The notes under the pieces: model-generated
What the model was told of the DNA's origin: nothing
Databases searched by the model: none
Seen by the model: only the letters and a program-made list of their open reading frames with translations
Source: Croceivirga thetidis
Lineage (GTDB): Bacteria; Bacteroidota; Bacteroidia; Flavobacteriales; Flavobacteriaceae
Assembly: GCF_012272815.1 (NCBI RefSeq)
Contig: NZ_JAAWWL010000002.1
Coordinates: 774,280 to 838,279, forward strand
DNA length: 64,000 nt
Reading direction: 5' to 3'
Position numbers and translations under genes: made by a program
Shown here: positions 8,651 through 18,089 of the stretch, piece after piece
Position numbering within the stretch: position 1 is the stretch's first letter
How the letters are laid out: the number at the start of each line of letters is the position of its first letter

Positions 8651-8935
8651 TCAAAAAATGATAAACCCCAGAATCACCAATAGATTAAATACCACACTAG
8701 TTACCAGCAAACGATAAATTACAATGGGCTTCTGAACTGTTAATATTGAAGCATTATGTATACTACATATAGCCACACAAGCCAAGACCAAAAGCATCGA
8801 AAGGAGTCTATTATCCAATGTTAGGGCTTGAAAAATAGCGATTGAACCAAGGCAAGTGGAAAGAACTATTCCCAATGAGGAATACCCTGATATGTTCTGT
8901 GTAAAGTCTCTTTGAATATTTGCTAAAGCTTTCAT
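8651..8935 (-). CDS. Small three-helix membrane protein, unknown function
   Basis: 94 residues from the ATG at 8935, preferred over a TTG seven codons upstream. After a polar stretch of about 15 residues there are three hydrophobic segments (about 16-39, 43-61 and 70-93), so nearly the whole protein sits in the inner membrane. I recognise no family. It converges with the HAD phosphatase gene, leaving 13 bases between stop codons. It is followed upstream by the DUF2652 gene on the same strand, with a gap of about 70 bases. Confidence 0.65.
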   Translation of the reverse strand: MKALANIQRDFTQNISGYSSLGIVLSTCLGSIAIFQALTLDNRLLSMLLVLACVAICSIHNASILTVQKPIVIYRLLVTSVVFNLLVILGFIIF

Positions 8936-9004
8936 TTTGTTTGTTTTGAATTTCAAATCAAAATTACCTTAGCCAGCTCGTTCAAAATATGACGAATGTC
9001 ATGT

Positions 9005-10096
9005 TCATGATAAAACCAATTGCTCTTGATTCATAAGATTGACCAAATTCTCAACAGAATGCGATGAAGCAGCAATAATTTGTTTTTTGGCTCCTATCAG
9101 CATGAGCATCTTTTGAAATGGTGTTTTCGTCTTCCAGTAAATCTCAAAATGGAGTTCGCATTTTGCATCTCCCAATGGTTTTAACGTAAAGAATTGGTAC
9201 ATACGTTCAACCGGTGGTGGGTCAAAGGTCAATTCCCCATAATTTAATTGATCCATAGCTACCGGTTTGACGACTGTGGTGAAGTCAAAACTTTTCCCGT
9301 TGATGACACAAGTATGTTCAGTACCCACTCGTGTAACTTCATCTTCTTCAAATACGAACTCGTCAACGCCCTCAACCCAAAGATGTCGATAACGGTAATT
9401 CGAGAGCATTTCATAAACTTCATAAGCACTTCTATCAATAATGACTGTCTTAGTAAAATTCGGGGGCATGTCAGGTTGATAAACTATCGGTGGTTCAAAA
9501 GCCCTTAGTTTCAACAAGGTTACATCTATGTTCGCATGCAGGTAGTTAATTATTTTTCCATCATATTTATCGCTTCCCCTATCAAACTGAAAAAGTGCAC
9601 TTTCATAGTGTTCAGTAAGCTTTATTTCTTTTGCCAAAGCCTCACTTATCAAAATGTAGTTGTCACCTTCAATTGAATTCTTGAGAAGTCGGTGCGCCTC
9701 TATAACACTTTCACCAAAGGGTTTTCGATTCCCTTGTACATTTAAAAACTGTAAATCACCGCAATGCAGTATTATTTTCAATTGAAGTTTAGGTGCGGTG
9801 GCACAGGCATTACACGGGCAAATACGGTTGGTTTCCAACATCTTTAGGTGACTATAAAAAGCCGTGTACATCGTTTCTACTTGAGCCAAAATCTTCTCTT
9901 GCGAAGGAATCTCATTTTCCTTAAAAAAGAATAGGGCATCACCTTCTATTTCGGCTAACTTAAGTTGTTGTGTATTTGCAGCAATCAACACCTCTAACAA
10001 TTCAGAAATCACATGCTGACTATGCTCAACTTCAGTGGTTTGCACAAAATTGGTAAAGCCGGAAATATCTGGAATAAACAATAGGGATTTTGACAT
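9005..10096 (-). CDS. DUF2652 protein: cyclase-like domain plus SRPBCC domain
   Basis: 363 residues with no signal peptide. The first half (about 1-180) has the fold signature of class III nucleotidyl cyclases: PDISGFTNFV around the first metal Asp, EIEGDALFFF around the second, then a HCGD strand. A CPCNAC motif interrupts it at about residue 93. The second half (about 200-350) looks like an SRPBCC/polyketide-cyclase hydrophobic-pocket domain. This pairing matches DUF2652 proteins, whose activity is not established. It may be an active cyclase or a nucleotide sensor. Confidence 0.75.
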   Translation of the reverse strand: MSKSLLFIPDISGFTNFVQTTEVEHSQHVISELLEVLIAANTQQLKLAEIEGDALFFFKENEIPSQEKILAQVETMYTAFYSHLKMLETNRICPCNACATAPKLQLKIILHCGDLQFLNVQGNRKPFGESVIEAHRLLKNSIEGDNYILISEALAKEIKLTEHYESALFQFDRGSDKYDGKIINYLHANIDVTLLKLRAFEPPIVYQPDMPPNFTKTVIIDRSAYEVYEMLSNYRYRHLWVEGVDEFVFEEDEVTRVGTEHTCVINGKSFDFTTVVKPVAMDQLNYGELTFDPPPVERMYQFFTLKPLGDAKCELHFEIYWKTKTPFQKMLMLIGAKKQIIAASSHSVENLVNLMNQEQLVLS

Positions 10097-10186
10097 TATT
10101 GGATGGGTTCTTTAGTAACTTGGTTGTGCTATTATCTTGGTAGGAATGGAGCTCAAATACTTACATAATTCCACTAGTTTTGTCGC

Positions 10187-10999
10187 ATGATTCCTGAACA
10201 CATTAAAAATAGAAAAGGTGCCAGAAGCCTGAAGGACATAAATCCAGAGGTTCTGGATTATTTGAACCAGGGCAAAATTGAAACAGCCAATTTAATGGAA
10301 TGGTTAGCTATAGACCAGCAAGCCCTATTAAAAGTAGTTTTGGAAGAGACAGAAAAAGTAAACTGGTTACCCAGCTTCGAAGAGGCTATCAACTCCCAAA
10401 AAAAGCCTACAGCAAATAGCAATACAAAGGTTATAGGAGAGACTTTTGCCCAGCTTACTTCGGATGATGGCTTTTACCAATATCTAAAGTCTCATACCAG
10501 TGATGTAGTGCGGTGTTGGGCCTGTTGGGCTGAAAGTCTTTTGCAGGACGAGATAGGCACCTTGTTGAACATATCAAAATTCTACGCTGCAGACAAACAC
10601 TTTGGTGTTCGCGAAGTAGTGATTTTTGCCAGTAAGGATCGAATGAACGAGCAGTTGGAGGAATGCGTAACGGAATTATCAAAATGGACAACATCCAAAG
10701 ATGAAAATATTCGTCGTTTTGTAGCTGAAGCAATGAGACCTGTGGGCGTTTGGGTTAAGAAAATCGAAGCTTTTCAAGAAAATCCAGCGAAAGGACTTCC
10801 CTTACTTGAACCGTTGAAATCAGACCCTTCCAAATATGTCCGAGATTCGGTTGGGAATTGGTTAAACGATGCCAGTAAATCAAAACCGGAATGGGTAATT
10901 GAAGTCTGTAGTCGTTGGCAAAAGGAATCACAAACAAAAGAAACGGCCTACATCATTAAAAAGGCGCTACGGACCATTCAGAAAACAGAAAAGCCCTGA
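10187..10999 (+). CDS. AlkC/AlkD-like HEAT-repeat DNA alkylation repair protein
   Basis: 270 residues, alpha-helical. The C-terminal half has the HEAT-like repeat pattern of the DNA alkylation repair family: NIRRFVAEAMRPVGVWV, then DPSKYVRDSVGNWLND with SKSKPEWV. In AlkC such repeats grip alkylated DNA and excise 3-methyladenine. The start is the ATG at 10187. Whether the catalytic residues are kept cannot be settled by eye. It converges with dnaK; its stop codon lies inside the shared terminator hairpin. Confidence 0.7.
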   Translation: MIPEHIKNRKGARSLKDINPEVLDYLNQGKIETANLMEWLAIDQQALLKVVLEETEKVNWLPSFEEAINSQKKPTANSNTKVIGETFAQLTSDDGFYQYLKSHTSDVVRCWACWAESLLQDEIGTLLNISKFYAADKHFGVREVVIFASKDRMNEQLEECVTELSKWTTSKDENIRRFVAEAMRPVGVWVKKIEAFQENPAKGLPLLEPLKSDPSKYVRDSVGNWLNDASKSKPEWVIEVCSRWQKESQTKETAYIIKKALRTIQKTEKP

Positions 11000-11020
11000 T
11001 GTTCAAATCAGGGCTTTTTT
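10989..11020. terminator. Bidirectional terminator overlapping a stop codon
   Basis: AAAAGCCCTGAT - GTTCAA - ATCAGGGCTTTTTT. The left arm contains the TGA stop (10997-10999) of the HEAT-repeat gene. It also terminates dnaK on the opposite strand. Confidence 0.9.
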
Positions 11021-11039
11021 ACAATTTTCGTTGTCGAAA

Positions 11040-12956
11040 TTATTTCACTTCTTCGAAGTCAACGTCTTCAACATTGTCACCTTCCGCGGCTCCGCCACTT
11101 CCAGCTGAACCTCCATTGTCTGCAGTTTCAGGTCCACCAGCTTGTGCAGCATCGGCCTGTGCCTTGTACATTTCTTCAGAGGCGACTTTCCAAGCTTCGT
11201 TTATCTTCTCCAAAGCTGGCTCAATAACCGCGATATCCTTGGTTTCGTAAGCTTTCTTCAACTCTTCCAAAGCATCTTCGATAGGCTTTTTCTTATCATC
11301 GGAAAGTTTATCTCCAAACTCGTTCAACTGCTTTTCCGTTTGGAAAATCATGCCATCTGCTTCATTCAATTTGTCCGCTTTTTCTTTAGCAGCCTTATCT
11401 GCTTCAGCATTGGCTTCAGCTTCAGCTTTCATCTTTTGGATTTCCTCGTCGGTTAATCCTGAAGAAGCCTCAATTCTAATGTCTTGAGATTTACCAGTAG
11501 CCTTATCAGTTGCGGAAACCTTTATGATACCATTGGCATCAATATCAAAGGTCACTTCAATTTGAGGTGTACCCCTTGGTGCAGGCGGAATACCGTCTAA
11601 ATGGAATCTACCGATAGTTTTGTTATCCGCAGCCATAGGACGCTCACCTTGTAATACATGAATCTCAACCGAAGGTTGATTGTCTGCTGCTGTTGAGAAT
11701 ACCTGTGACTTCTTTGTTGGGATTGTGGTATTAGCCTCGATTAATTTGGTGTTAACACTACCCATGGTTTCAATACCCAATGAAAGTGGGGTAACATCCA
11801 ACAACAAAACATCCTTTACGTCTCCCGTCAAAACACCACCTTGAATCGCAGCACCAACAGCTACTACCTCATCCGGATTTACGCCTTTAGAAGGTTTCTT
11901 TCCGAAGAATTTTTCAACAGCTTCTTGAACTGCTGGAATTCTCGTAGAACCACCGACCAAAATAATTTCATCGATATCACTCTTTGAAAGTCCTGCTGAC
12001 TTTAATGCAGTCTCGCAAGGCTCAATAGTCCTTTTTACCAAATCGGAAATCAACTGCTCAAACTTCGAACGGCTCAATGTTCGAACCAAGTGCTTTGGTC
12101 CTGAAGCCGTAGCTGTTACGTATGGTAAGTTAATCTCAGTTTGGGTAGAAGCAGACAATTCAATTTTTGCTTTCTCAGCCGCTTCACGTAGACGTTGCAA
12201 TGCCATAGCATCTTCACGTAAATCCAAACCTTCATCAGATTTGAACTCTTCGGCCAACCAATCAATTATTTTTTGATCTACATCATCACCACCCAAATGG
12301 GTATCCCCATCAGTTGCCAATACTTCAAAAACACCATCACCCAATTCCAAAATGGAAACGTCATGGGTACCCCCACCGAAATCAAAAACTACTATTTTTT
12401 GATCTGCATCTTTTTTGTCCAAACCATATGCCAATGAAGCCGCAGTTGGCTCATTGATGATTCTTTCAACGGTCAAGCCAGCAATTTCACCAGCTTCTTT
12501 TGTGGCCTGACGTTGTGAATCGTTAAAATAGGCAGGTACTGTAATTACGGCCCTACTTACATCTTGCCCAAGATAATCTTCGGCAGTCTTCTTCATTTTT
12601 TGAAGAATCATGGCCGATAATTCTTGTGGCGTATACAAACGACCATCAATGTCAACACGTGGTGTATCGTTATCACCCTTCACAACATTATAAGGAACCC
12701 GATTCGCTTCTTTGGACGACTCGGAATATTTGTTCCCCATAAATCTTTTAATGGAATATATTGTTTTATGTGGATTGGTCACCGCCTGTCTTTTTGCAGG
12801 GTCACCAACCTTAATTTCCCCACCTTCAACAAAAGCGATGACAGAAGGTGTAGTACGTTTACCTTCGGCATTCGGAATTACAACTGGCTCGTTTCCTTCC
12901 ATCACGGAAACACAGGAGTTCGTCGTACCCAAATCAATACCTATAATTTTACTCAT
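11040..12956 (-). CDS. dnaK: Chaperone protein DnaK (Hsp70)
   Basis: ATP-driven Hsp70 chaperone that folds and protects proteins with DnaJ and GrpE; cytoplasmic. 638 residues, full length. The N-terminal ATPase carries [13 protein letters not shown], the [13 protein letters not shown] phosphate-2 loop and [11 protein letters not shown]. The substrate-binding domain starts after [13 protein letters not shown]. The Gly/Ala-rich tail ends in an acidic EDVDFEEVK. dnaJ and grpE are not adjacent. A TGGCAC-N5-TTG element and a paired TGTCA motif upstream suggest heat-shock control. Confidence 0.98.
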   Translation of the reverse strand: MSKIIGIDLGTTNSCVSVMEGNEPVVIPNAEGKRTTPSVIAFVEGGEIKVGDPAKRQAVTNPHKTIYSIKRFMGNKYSESSKEANRVPYNVVKGDNDTPRVDIDGRLYTPQELSAMILQKMKKTAEDYLGQDVSRAVITVPAYFNDSQRQATKEAGEIAGLTVERIINEPTAASLAYGLDKKDADQKIVVFDFGGGTHDVSILELGDGVFEVLATDGDTHLGGDDVDQKIIDWLAEEFKSDEGLDLREDAMALQRLREAAEKAKIELSASTQTEINLPYVTATASGPKHLVRTLSRSKFEQLISDLVKRTIEPCETALKSAGLSKSDIDEIILVGGSTRIPAVQEAVEKFFGKKPSKGVNPDEVVAVGAAIQGGVLTGDVKDVLLLDVTPLSLGIETMGSVNTKLIEANTTIPTKKSQVFSTAADNQPSVEIHVLQGERPMAADNKTIGRFHLDGIPPAPRGTPQIEVTFDIDANGIIKVSATDKATGKSQDIRIEASSGLTDEEIQKMKAEAEANAEADKAAKEKADKLNEADGMIFQTEKQLNEFGDKLSDDKKKPIEDALEELKKAYETKDIAVIEPALEKINEAWKVASEEMYKAQADAAQAGGPETADNGGSAGSGGAAEGDNVEDVDFEEVK

Positions 12957-13004
12957 GTTCTGTATTTAAGATTGTCAATTTCTAATTCAAAATCCCTTCA
13001 CTAA

Positions 13005-13047
13005 TGTCAATGACCGTGCCATCGGTAGAAATATGACAAGCTGACAG
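13005..13047 (-). promoter_or_regulatory. Sigma54-like promoter and paired TGTCA motif of dnaK
   Basis: On the minus strand, TGGCAC-GGTCA-TTG (13021 to 13008) has the spacing of a -24/-12 promoter, though the -12 GC is GA. CTGTCAGCTTGTCA lies upstream at 13047 to 13034. The start would fall near 12995, giving a leader of about 40 bases. A similar pair of elements precedes clpB. Confidence 0.5.
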
Positions 13048-13156
13048 TTAGTGGTAAAATCCCAAACTTCAAATCTCAAATTCCAACTATTTTGAGGGAG
13101 GTTCTGACACTTAATTTTGTGATTTGGATATTGTCATTTGGAATTTTCATTCGGGT

Positions 13157-13164
13157 TATCTTTG
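13157..13164 (+). promoter_or_regulatory. -7 element of the serine dehydratase gene
   Basis: TATCTTTG is a perfect TAnnTTTG match 16 bases before the ATG at 13181. TTTG at 13137-13140 is only 16 bases upstream, shorter than the usual 19-21. Confidence 0.45.
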
Positions 13165-13180
13165 AAACAAAATCCTACCA

Positions 13181-14605
13181 ATGGAATGCATTAGTGTCTT
13201 TGACATGCTTAAAATAGGCGTTGGCCCTTCAAGTTCACACACTTTAGGACCTTGGAGAGCGGCTGAGCGCTGGTTGGAAGAATTGAATACAGCTGAGGTT
13301 TTAAGTGATGTTAACGCTGTTCAAGTTCACTTATTTGGTTCTCTTTCGCTCACAGGAAAAGGGCACGCAACGGATATTGCCGTAGTATTGGGATTATCAG
13401 GGGAAGATCCTGTCACAATTGATTGTGACAACATTGACAAAATAATTGAGGGCATAAAAAATAAAGGCATGTTGCCTTTAAACGGTGAGAATTCCATTGA
13501 CTTCGATTTTACCAACGACATTGTTTTCGACCGTAAATTTCTACCCTTTCATGCGAACGGACTGCGTTTTGATGCAACATTGAATAATGGGGCTATCATA
13601 TCTGAGACCTTCTACTCTATTGGCGGAGGATTTGTTGTCAAGGAGGAGCGGGAAAATGCACAAGAAAACAAGCAACTGTTCAAGCAATTTCCATTTCCTA
13701 TCAAAACTGGGGATGAACTTTTAAAATTCTGCAGGGAAAAGGGCAAAACTGTCTCAGAAATTGTCTGGGAAAACGAACTTGCCTTACGTTCCGAATCTGA
13801 AATCACTGAAGGCCTTAAAAGCACCTGGACGGCAATGTTGGAATGTATGTACACGGGCTGTCATACTCAGGGTAAACTTCCCGGAGGGCTCAATGTAAAA
13901 AGACGGGCTTTTGAAATGCATCAAAAATTAAAAGGCGCTACCCCCTATTCCAACCCTCAAGAATGGTTGGAAAGCATTCGGGATACCGAGGTGAAATTTC
14001 GACAGATTTTAAAATGGGTTAGTTGTTTCGCCCTAGCCGTTAATGAAGTCAATGCTTCCCTTGGTCGCGTGGTGACAGCACCCACTAATGGCAGTGCTGG
14101 AGTCATCCCCGCGGTATTGATGTATTATTTGGTCATAGAGAACCATGATGGAGATTTTGATGATATCAAACGCTTTCTGTTGACCGCCAGTGAAATTGGG
14201 AGCATCTTTAAAAAAGGAGCCACCATATCCGCTGCCATGGGCGGTTGTCAAGCAGAAATAGGCGTTTCTTCGGCAATGGCCGCTGCAGGACTGACCGAAT
14301 TAATGGGGGGAACTCCCGAACAAGTCTTAATGGCTGCCGAAATTGCCATGGAACATCATCTAGGCCTTACTTGTGACCCCATAGGTGGATTGGTACAGGT
14401 TCCTTGCATTGAACGGAATAGTATGGGGGCGATTAAGGCCATCAACGCTTCTGAATTGGCTTTGGATACTGACCCAACTGAAGCAAAGGTTCCATTGGAC
14501 AAAGTGGTCAATACGATGTGGGAAACAGCTAAAGATATGAGTAGCAAATACAAAGAGACTTCTGAGGGTGGATTGGCCGTTGGGGTATTTTTGAGTGATT
14601 GTTGA
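13181..14605 (+). CDS. sdaA: L-serine ammonia-lyase (iron-sulfur type)
   Basis: Deaminates L-serine to pyruvate and ammonia with a [4Fe-4S] cluster instead of PLP. The 474 residues carry the beta domain first ([20 protein letters not shown]) and then the alpha domain, so this is the single-chain form. Candidate cluster cysteines lie in [16 protein letters not shown] and QVPCIERN. The active-site loop TAPTNGSAG is present. The gene is monocistronic. Serine is also the substrate of glyA further along, but the two are not linked. Confidence 0.95.
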   Translation: MECISVFDMLKIGVGPSSSHTLGPWRAAERWLEELNTAEVLSDVNAVQVHLFGSLSLTGKGHATDIAVVLGLSGEDPVTIDCDNIDKIIEGIKNKGMLPLNGENSIDFDFTNDIVFDRKFLPFHANGLRFDATLNNGAIISETFYSIGGGFVVKEERENAQENKQLFKQFPFPIKTGDELLKFCREKGKTVSEIVWENELALRSESEITEGLKSTWTAMLECMYTGCHTQGKLPGGLNVKRRAFEMHQKLKGATPYSNPQEWLESIRDTEVKFRQILKWVSCFALAVNEVNASLGRVVTAPTNGSAGVIPAVLMYYLVIENHDGDFDDIKRFLLTASEIGSIFKKGATISAAMGGCQAEIGVSSAMAAAGLTELMGGTPEQVLMAAEIAMEHHLGLTCDPIGGLVQVPCIERNSMGAIKAINASELALDTDPTEAKVPLDKVVNTMWETAKDMSSKYKETSEGGLAVGVFLSDC

Positions 14606-14683
14606 TAAAGGATGGATTAGGTTAAGATTGGTTAAATTGTAATGTGAAAAATTGATTTAACAATTCAAAAAAATGGCTAGGTA

Positions 14684-15454
14684 ATGAAGCTTACCCTTAT
14701 TCTCCTTTTATTTTGCTTTAGTATTCATGCCCAAGATCAGTTTTATGCACCTTTTGAAAACTATGACTTGGCCTCTGGAGATTACCAATTTATAGGTTCA
14801 TATTCTTTTGCTGTAAATAAAATTCCAATAGTAGACTCTTTGAAACAATTCTACATTGATGACCTTGAGGCCTTAAAATGGATTAAAGAAAACTGGAGAT
14901 TTAATAAATACTTACCCGCTTATGAATGTGGTTATGATTACAATTTTTATCTGGTAAAAAACGGTGAGGTTTTAGATAGCTTTTCGCTAAATATTGAATG
15001 TAGGGAATTGGTCACCAAAATCGGTTCGTTTGACTTTGATATAGGTTTATTATCCTATCTCATAGGAAAAACTAAACCGATAATTAGGACATACAAGAAA
15101 TTCGAAAATCGAAAAGAAGGCTTGCTTTATCTAGATTCAATTAACCAAGACTCCAAATATCTGGCCCATAAACCCAAAACTTGGATTGAATTTGAAGGAA
15201 AATTTGAATTTAAATTCGATGACTTTCAAAACTTTAAAAATGCTGAAACACTGATTTCAAATCTTGAGAATAAAATTGAAAGGAATTACGGTAAGAAATT
15301 TCAATTGGATTTAAGCCAGGCTTCACCTGATTATTTTAATTTTTATCTATTTACCACCAAAGAAATTTATAAAGCTTTCGATTTGTTTGAAATAACCAGA
15401 GAATGGGAACCACTAAAAAAAATTGACCTCATAACCTATTGGCGCGGCGAATAA
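14684..15454 (+). CDS. Exported protein of unknown function
   Basis: 256 residues. A short signal peptide (MKLTLILLLFCFSIHAQ) predicts export to the periplasm or outside. The mature part is rich in aromatic residues and lysine, with a cysteine pair (YECGYDYN and IECREL) that could form a disulfide. I recognise no domain. Composition matches neighbouring genes, so there is no sign of transfer. It stands alone, with about 80 bases upstream and 130 downstream. Confidence 0.7.
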   Translation: MKLTLILLLFCFSIHAQDQFYAPFENYDLASGDYQFIGSYSFAVNKIPIVDSLKQFYIDDLEALKWIKENWRFNKYLPAYECGYDYNFYLVKNGEVLDSFSLNIECRELVTKIGSFDFDIGLLSYLIGKTKPIIRTYKKFENRKEGLLYLDSINQDSKYLAHKPKTWIEFEGKFEFKFDDFQNFKNAETLISNLENKIERNYGKKFQLDLSQASPDYFNFYLFTTKEIYKAFDLFEITREWEPLKKIDLITYWRGE

Positions 15455-15582
15455 TGATTGAAGAAGCTTACTATATATTCCAAGAGTAATTATTGGTAAA
15501 TTCTGTGCAGCCATAAATAGCAGAAACCATTCAGGTTTTAGTACATTGTACATGCTCGAGAAACACACCAATAAAATTAATA

Positions 15583-16743
15583 ATGGATATGGAAAAAACG
15601 AGACGAAAATTCTTAAAGAATAGCATGCTAGTTGGGCTCACACCATTGTTACCAACTAACCCATTTAGTGCTTTAAAGGCCATAACTGAAGAAGCAGAAG
15701 AAAAACTTAAAATCCTCATTCTTGGTGGCACCAGTTTTTTAGGGCCCCATCAAATAGCATATGCCTTAGAACGAGGGCATGAAGTCACCACTTTTACCCG
15801 TGGCAAAACTGTTCCAAAGATTCATGAAGAACTGTTTTCTAAAATTGAAAAACTTATAGGTGATCGTGAAAACGACCTTGAGGCGCTAAAAAATAGAAAA
15901 TGGGATGTGGTCATCGACAATTCTGGGCGCAGAAGAAAGTGGACTGAAGATACCGCCAATTTGTTGGTCGATAATGTTGAGCTTTATATGTACACTTCTT
16001 CCATAAGTGTATACTATCCTTATACAGGAAATGACTTTTCTGAATCTCGGAAAGTTGTAACCGAAATCCCTGCTGATGCCTCTGAACAAGAAAAGCGAAC
16101 CTATGAATATGGGGTAATGAAGGCCACTTCAGAAATCGCTGCAATGGATGTCTTTGGAGCGGAACGTTCAATTATTGTTCGGCCTACCTTAATTGTTGGT
16201 CCAGGGGATAGAACAGACCGTTTCCCCTATTGGGTAACACGTTTGGAAAAGGGTGGGGATATCATTATTCCTGGTAAAAGTGATGAAGTTGTCCAGTATA
16301 TCGATGTACGCGATTTGGCCGAATGGATGATACGGTTATTGGAAGCTAAAGCAGCGGGAGTGTACAATGGATCCGGCCCTGGATTTGAAATGACTACAAA
16401 TGCCTTTGTTCATGGGATACATGCGTGCTTTAATTCTCCAGTAAATTATATTCAAATTGACGATGCCAAATTTTTAGAAGAAAATGGGCTGATTGGAATT
16501 CAACCTTGGGTAATTCAGCTACCGCAATATGCAGGCATGTCAAAAAGTGACAACAGTAAGGCTATCGCTGCAGGTCTTTCTTTTAGGTCTTTATCTGAAA
16601 CTGTCGGGGCGACCAAAGAGTGGTGGTATTCAGATGCAGTAACTCAAGAAAGAAGGGATAATATATTATCTGGGGAGCAGTCTTTGATGCAAAGGGAAAA
16701 GGATATTTTGCAGAAATGGAAAGACCGAATGAAAAATGAATAG
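15583..16743 (+). CDS. Tat-exported NAD(P)-binding epimerase/dehydratase-like protein
   Basis: 386 residues. The N-terminus has a twin-arginine signal (TRRKFLKNS then a hydrophobic stretch), so the folded protein, probably with its cofactor, is exported by Tat. The extended SDR/Rossmann domain begins at KILILGGTSFLGP. The usual YxxxK is seen as YEYGVMK and a downstream RPTLIVGPGDRTDRF segment fits isoflavone-reductase/epimerase relatives. Substrate is unknown. ATGs at 15583 and 15589 are both possible. It overlaps the following GNAT gene by 8 bases. Confidence 0.85.
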   Translation: MDMEKTRRKFLKNSMLVGLTPLLPTNPFSALKAITEEAEEKLKILILGGTSFLGPHQIAYALERGHEVTTFTRGKTVPKIHEELFSKIEKLIGDRENDLEALKNRKWDVVIDNSGRRRKWTEDTANLLVDNVELYMYTSSISVYYPYTGNDFSESRKVVTEIPADASEQEKRTYEYGVMKATSEIAAMDVFGAERSIIVRPTLIVGPGDRTDRFPYWVTRLEKGGDIIIPGKSDEVVQYIDVRDLAEWMIRLLEAKAAGVYNGSGPGFEMTTNAFVHGIHACFNSPVNYIQIDDAKFLEENGLIGIQPWVIQLPQYAGMSKSDNSKAIAAGLSFRSLSETVGATKEWWYSDAVTQERRDNILSGEQSLMQREKDILQKWKDRMKNE

Positions 16744-17257
16744 TATTTCATTTGAAAAAGCCAATCTTTCAGATGCGTTACGAATCTCGGTACTGCTTAA
16801 AACAGTTTACATTCAAACGTATGCAGTGGATGGAGTGACGTACGAATTTGCAAATTTTATTACCACGAGATTTTCACCCGAATCAATTGAGAAGACTATT
16901 AAAAAAGGGCCGAACCAATTGTTAATTGCTTACAACACCAGTAATCCAATTGGGGTTGCTGAGTTTATTTACAACAGCAGATGTCCAATTAGAAAAGAAC
17001 CAGTTTCCGAATTGAGCAAACTGTATGTTTTGGAACGATTTTATGGTAAGGGAGTGGGATATGGTTTGCTCAAAGAAGTTGAACGCTCAGTGGTTGAACA
17101 TGGAGCCAAAGAACTCAACCTTGAAGTCTATACCAAAAATTCAAGGGCCATCGCCTTTTACAAAAGACAGGGATATCAAACGCTTGGAAGAGTTGATTTT
17201 CCTATGGAAGTCAATACCTATGAGAATTTGGTAATGAATAAAAAATTCAAAGACTAA
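16736..17257 (+). CDS. GNAT-family N-acetyltransferase
   Basis: 173 residues. The acetyl-CoA binding core is visible as SELSKLYVLERFYGKGVGYGLL, where R/Q-x-x-G-x-G/A is the pyrophosphate-binding loop (here YGKGVG). It is followed by LEVYTKNSRAIAFYKRQGY, typical of RimI-like members. It overlaps the upstream Tat protein gene by 8 bases, so the two are translated together. Substrate unknown. The next 288 bases (17258-17545) contain no gene or clear signal. Confidence 0.88.
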   Translation: MNSISFEKANLSDALRISVLLKTVYIQTYAVDGVTYEFANFITTRFSPESIEKTIKKGPNQLLIAYNTSNPIGVAEFIYNSRCPIRKEPVSELSKLYVLERFYGKGVGYGLLKEVERSVVEHGAKELNLEVYTKNSRAIAFYKRQGYQTLGRVDFPMEVNTYENLVMNKKFKD

Positions 17258-17545
17258 AACTCGACCAACAAGATGAGGGTTACCAAAATCAATAGTTTAC
17301 TTTGAAAGAGTATAAATGTAACGAAGGAAAAAACAAAGCTGTACTACCTATCCTTACCGAAATATTGGTCATTTAACTAGAAAAGAATAAAAGCTATCCA
17401 AAAGCAAGGCCACACCATAAGTTGATTATCCTGTTAGGTGATTGAACATAGCGCGACTTATAACAAAGTTTTATAATTCTCTGATAAGGGTTATCCATAT
17501 TTTTACAAAAAAGATTGTTAATTACTTAAACGAAAAAGAAAAACC

Positions 17546-18073
17546 ATGAGGTTATCGATACTATTAATGTTGAGTTTGGTGTATTTCAATGCCTCTTGCC
17601 AAACAGGTAACAAAAAAGAAGATACAAATAGCTATCCTATTCAAAAGACAGAAGCGGAGTGGCAACAGCAGCTGTCCCAAGAGCAATTTTATATTTTGCG
17701 AAAGCAGGGAACAGAATACGCATTCTCTGGTGCCTATTGGGACAATAAGAAAAAAGGAACCTACTACTCTGCCGCAACCGGTCAACCCTTGTTCAGTTCT
17801 GAGCATAAATTTAAATCAGGTACCGGATGGCCAAGCTTTTACCAACCAATTGACGTAGAAGCAGTAAAAGAAATTGTAGACCGAAGTCATGGCATGGTGC
17901 GCACTGAGGTAGTTGACAGCGGCAGTGGCTCGCATCTCGGCCACGTATTCAATGATGGCCCAGCACCAACCGGCCTTCGATATTGCATGAATTCAGCATC
18001 ATTAATTTTTGTTGAAGAAGGAGCGGAATTACCAGAAATTGTAAAGGAATGGCAAGCCAACTATGGTAAATAA
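17546..18073 (+). CDS. msrB: Peptide-methionine (R)-S-oxide reductase, lipoprotein form
   Basis: Reduces methionine-R-sulfoxide in proteins. 175 residues with a lipoprotein signal (NASC, Cys18), so it should act at the cell envelope. The family core is clear: [23 protein letters not shown] and RYCMNSA with the catalytic Cys147. Both zinc-binding CxxC pairs of many MsrBs are missing: the first is SAATG before PLFSS and the second DSGSGS before HLGH. This is therefore a zinc-free form. The electron donor is not evident nearby. Confidence 0.93.
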   Translation: MRLSILLMLSLVYFNASCQTGNKKEDTNSYPIQKTEAEWQQQLSQEQFYILRKQGTEYAFSGAYWDNKKKGTYYSAATGQPLFSSEHKFKSGTGWPSFYQPIDVEAVKEIVDRSHGMVRTEVVDSGSGSHLGHVFNDGPAPTGLRYCMNSASLIFVEEGAELPEIVKEWQANYGK

Positions 18074-18089
18074 GACTACCGGGTTTAGT

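Noticed and set aside
11040-13004. Plus-strand reading frames opposite dnaK
   Set aside because: Shadow frames of a highly conserved coding sequence, with no start signals or domain.
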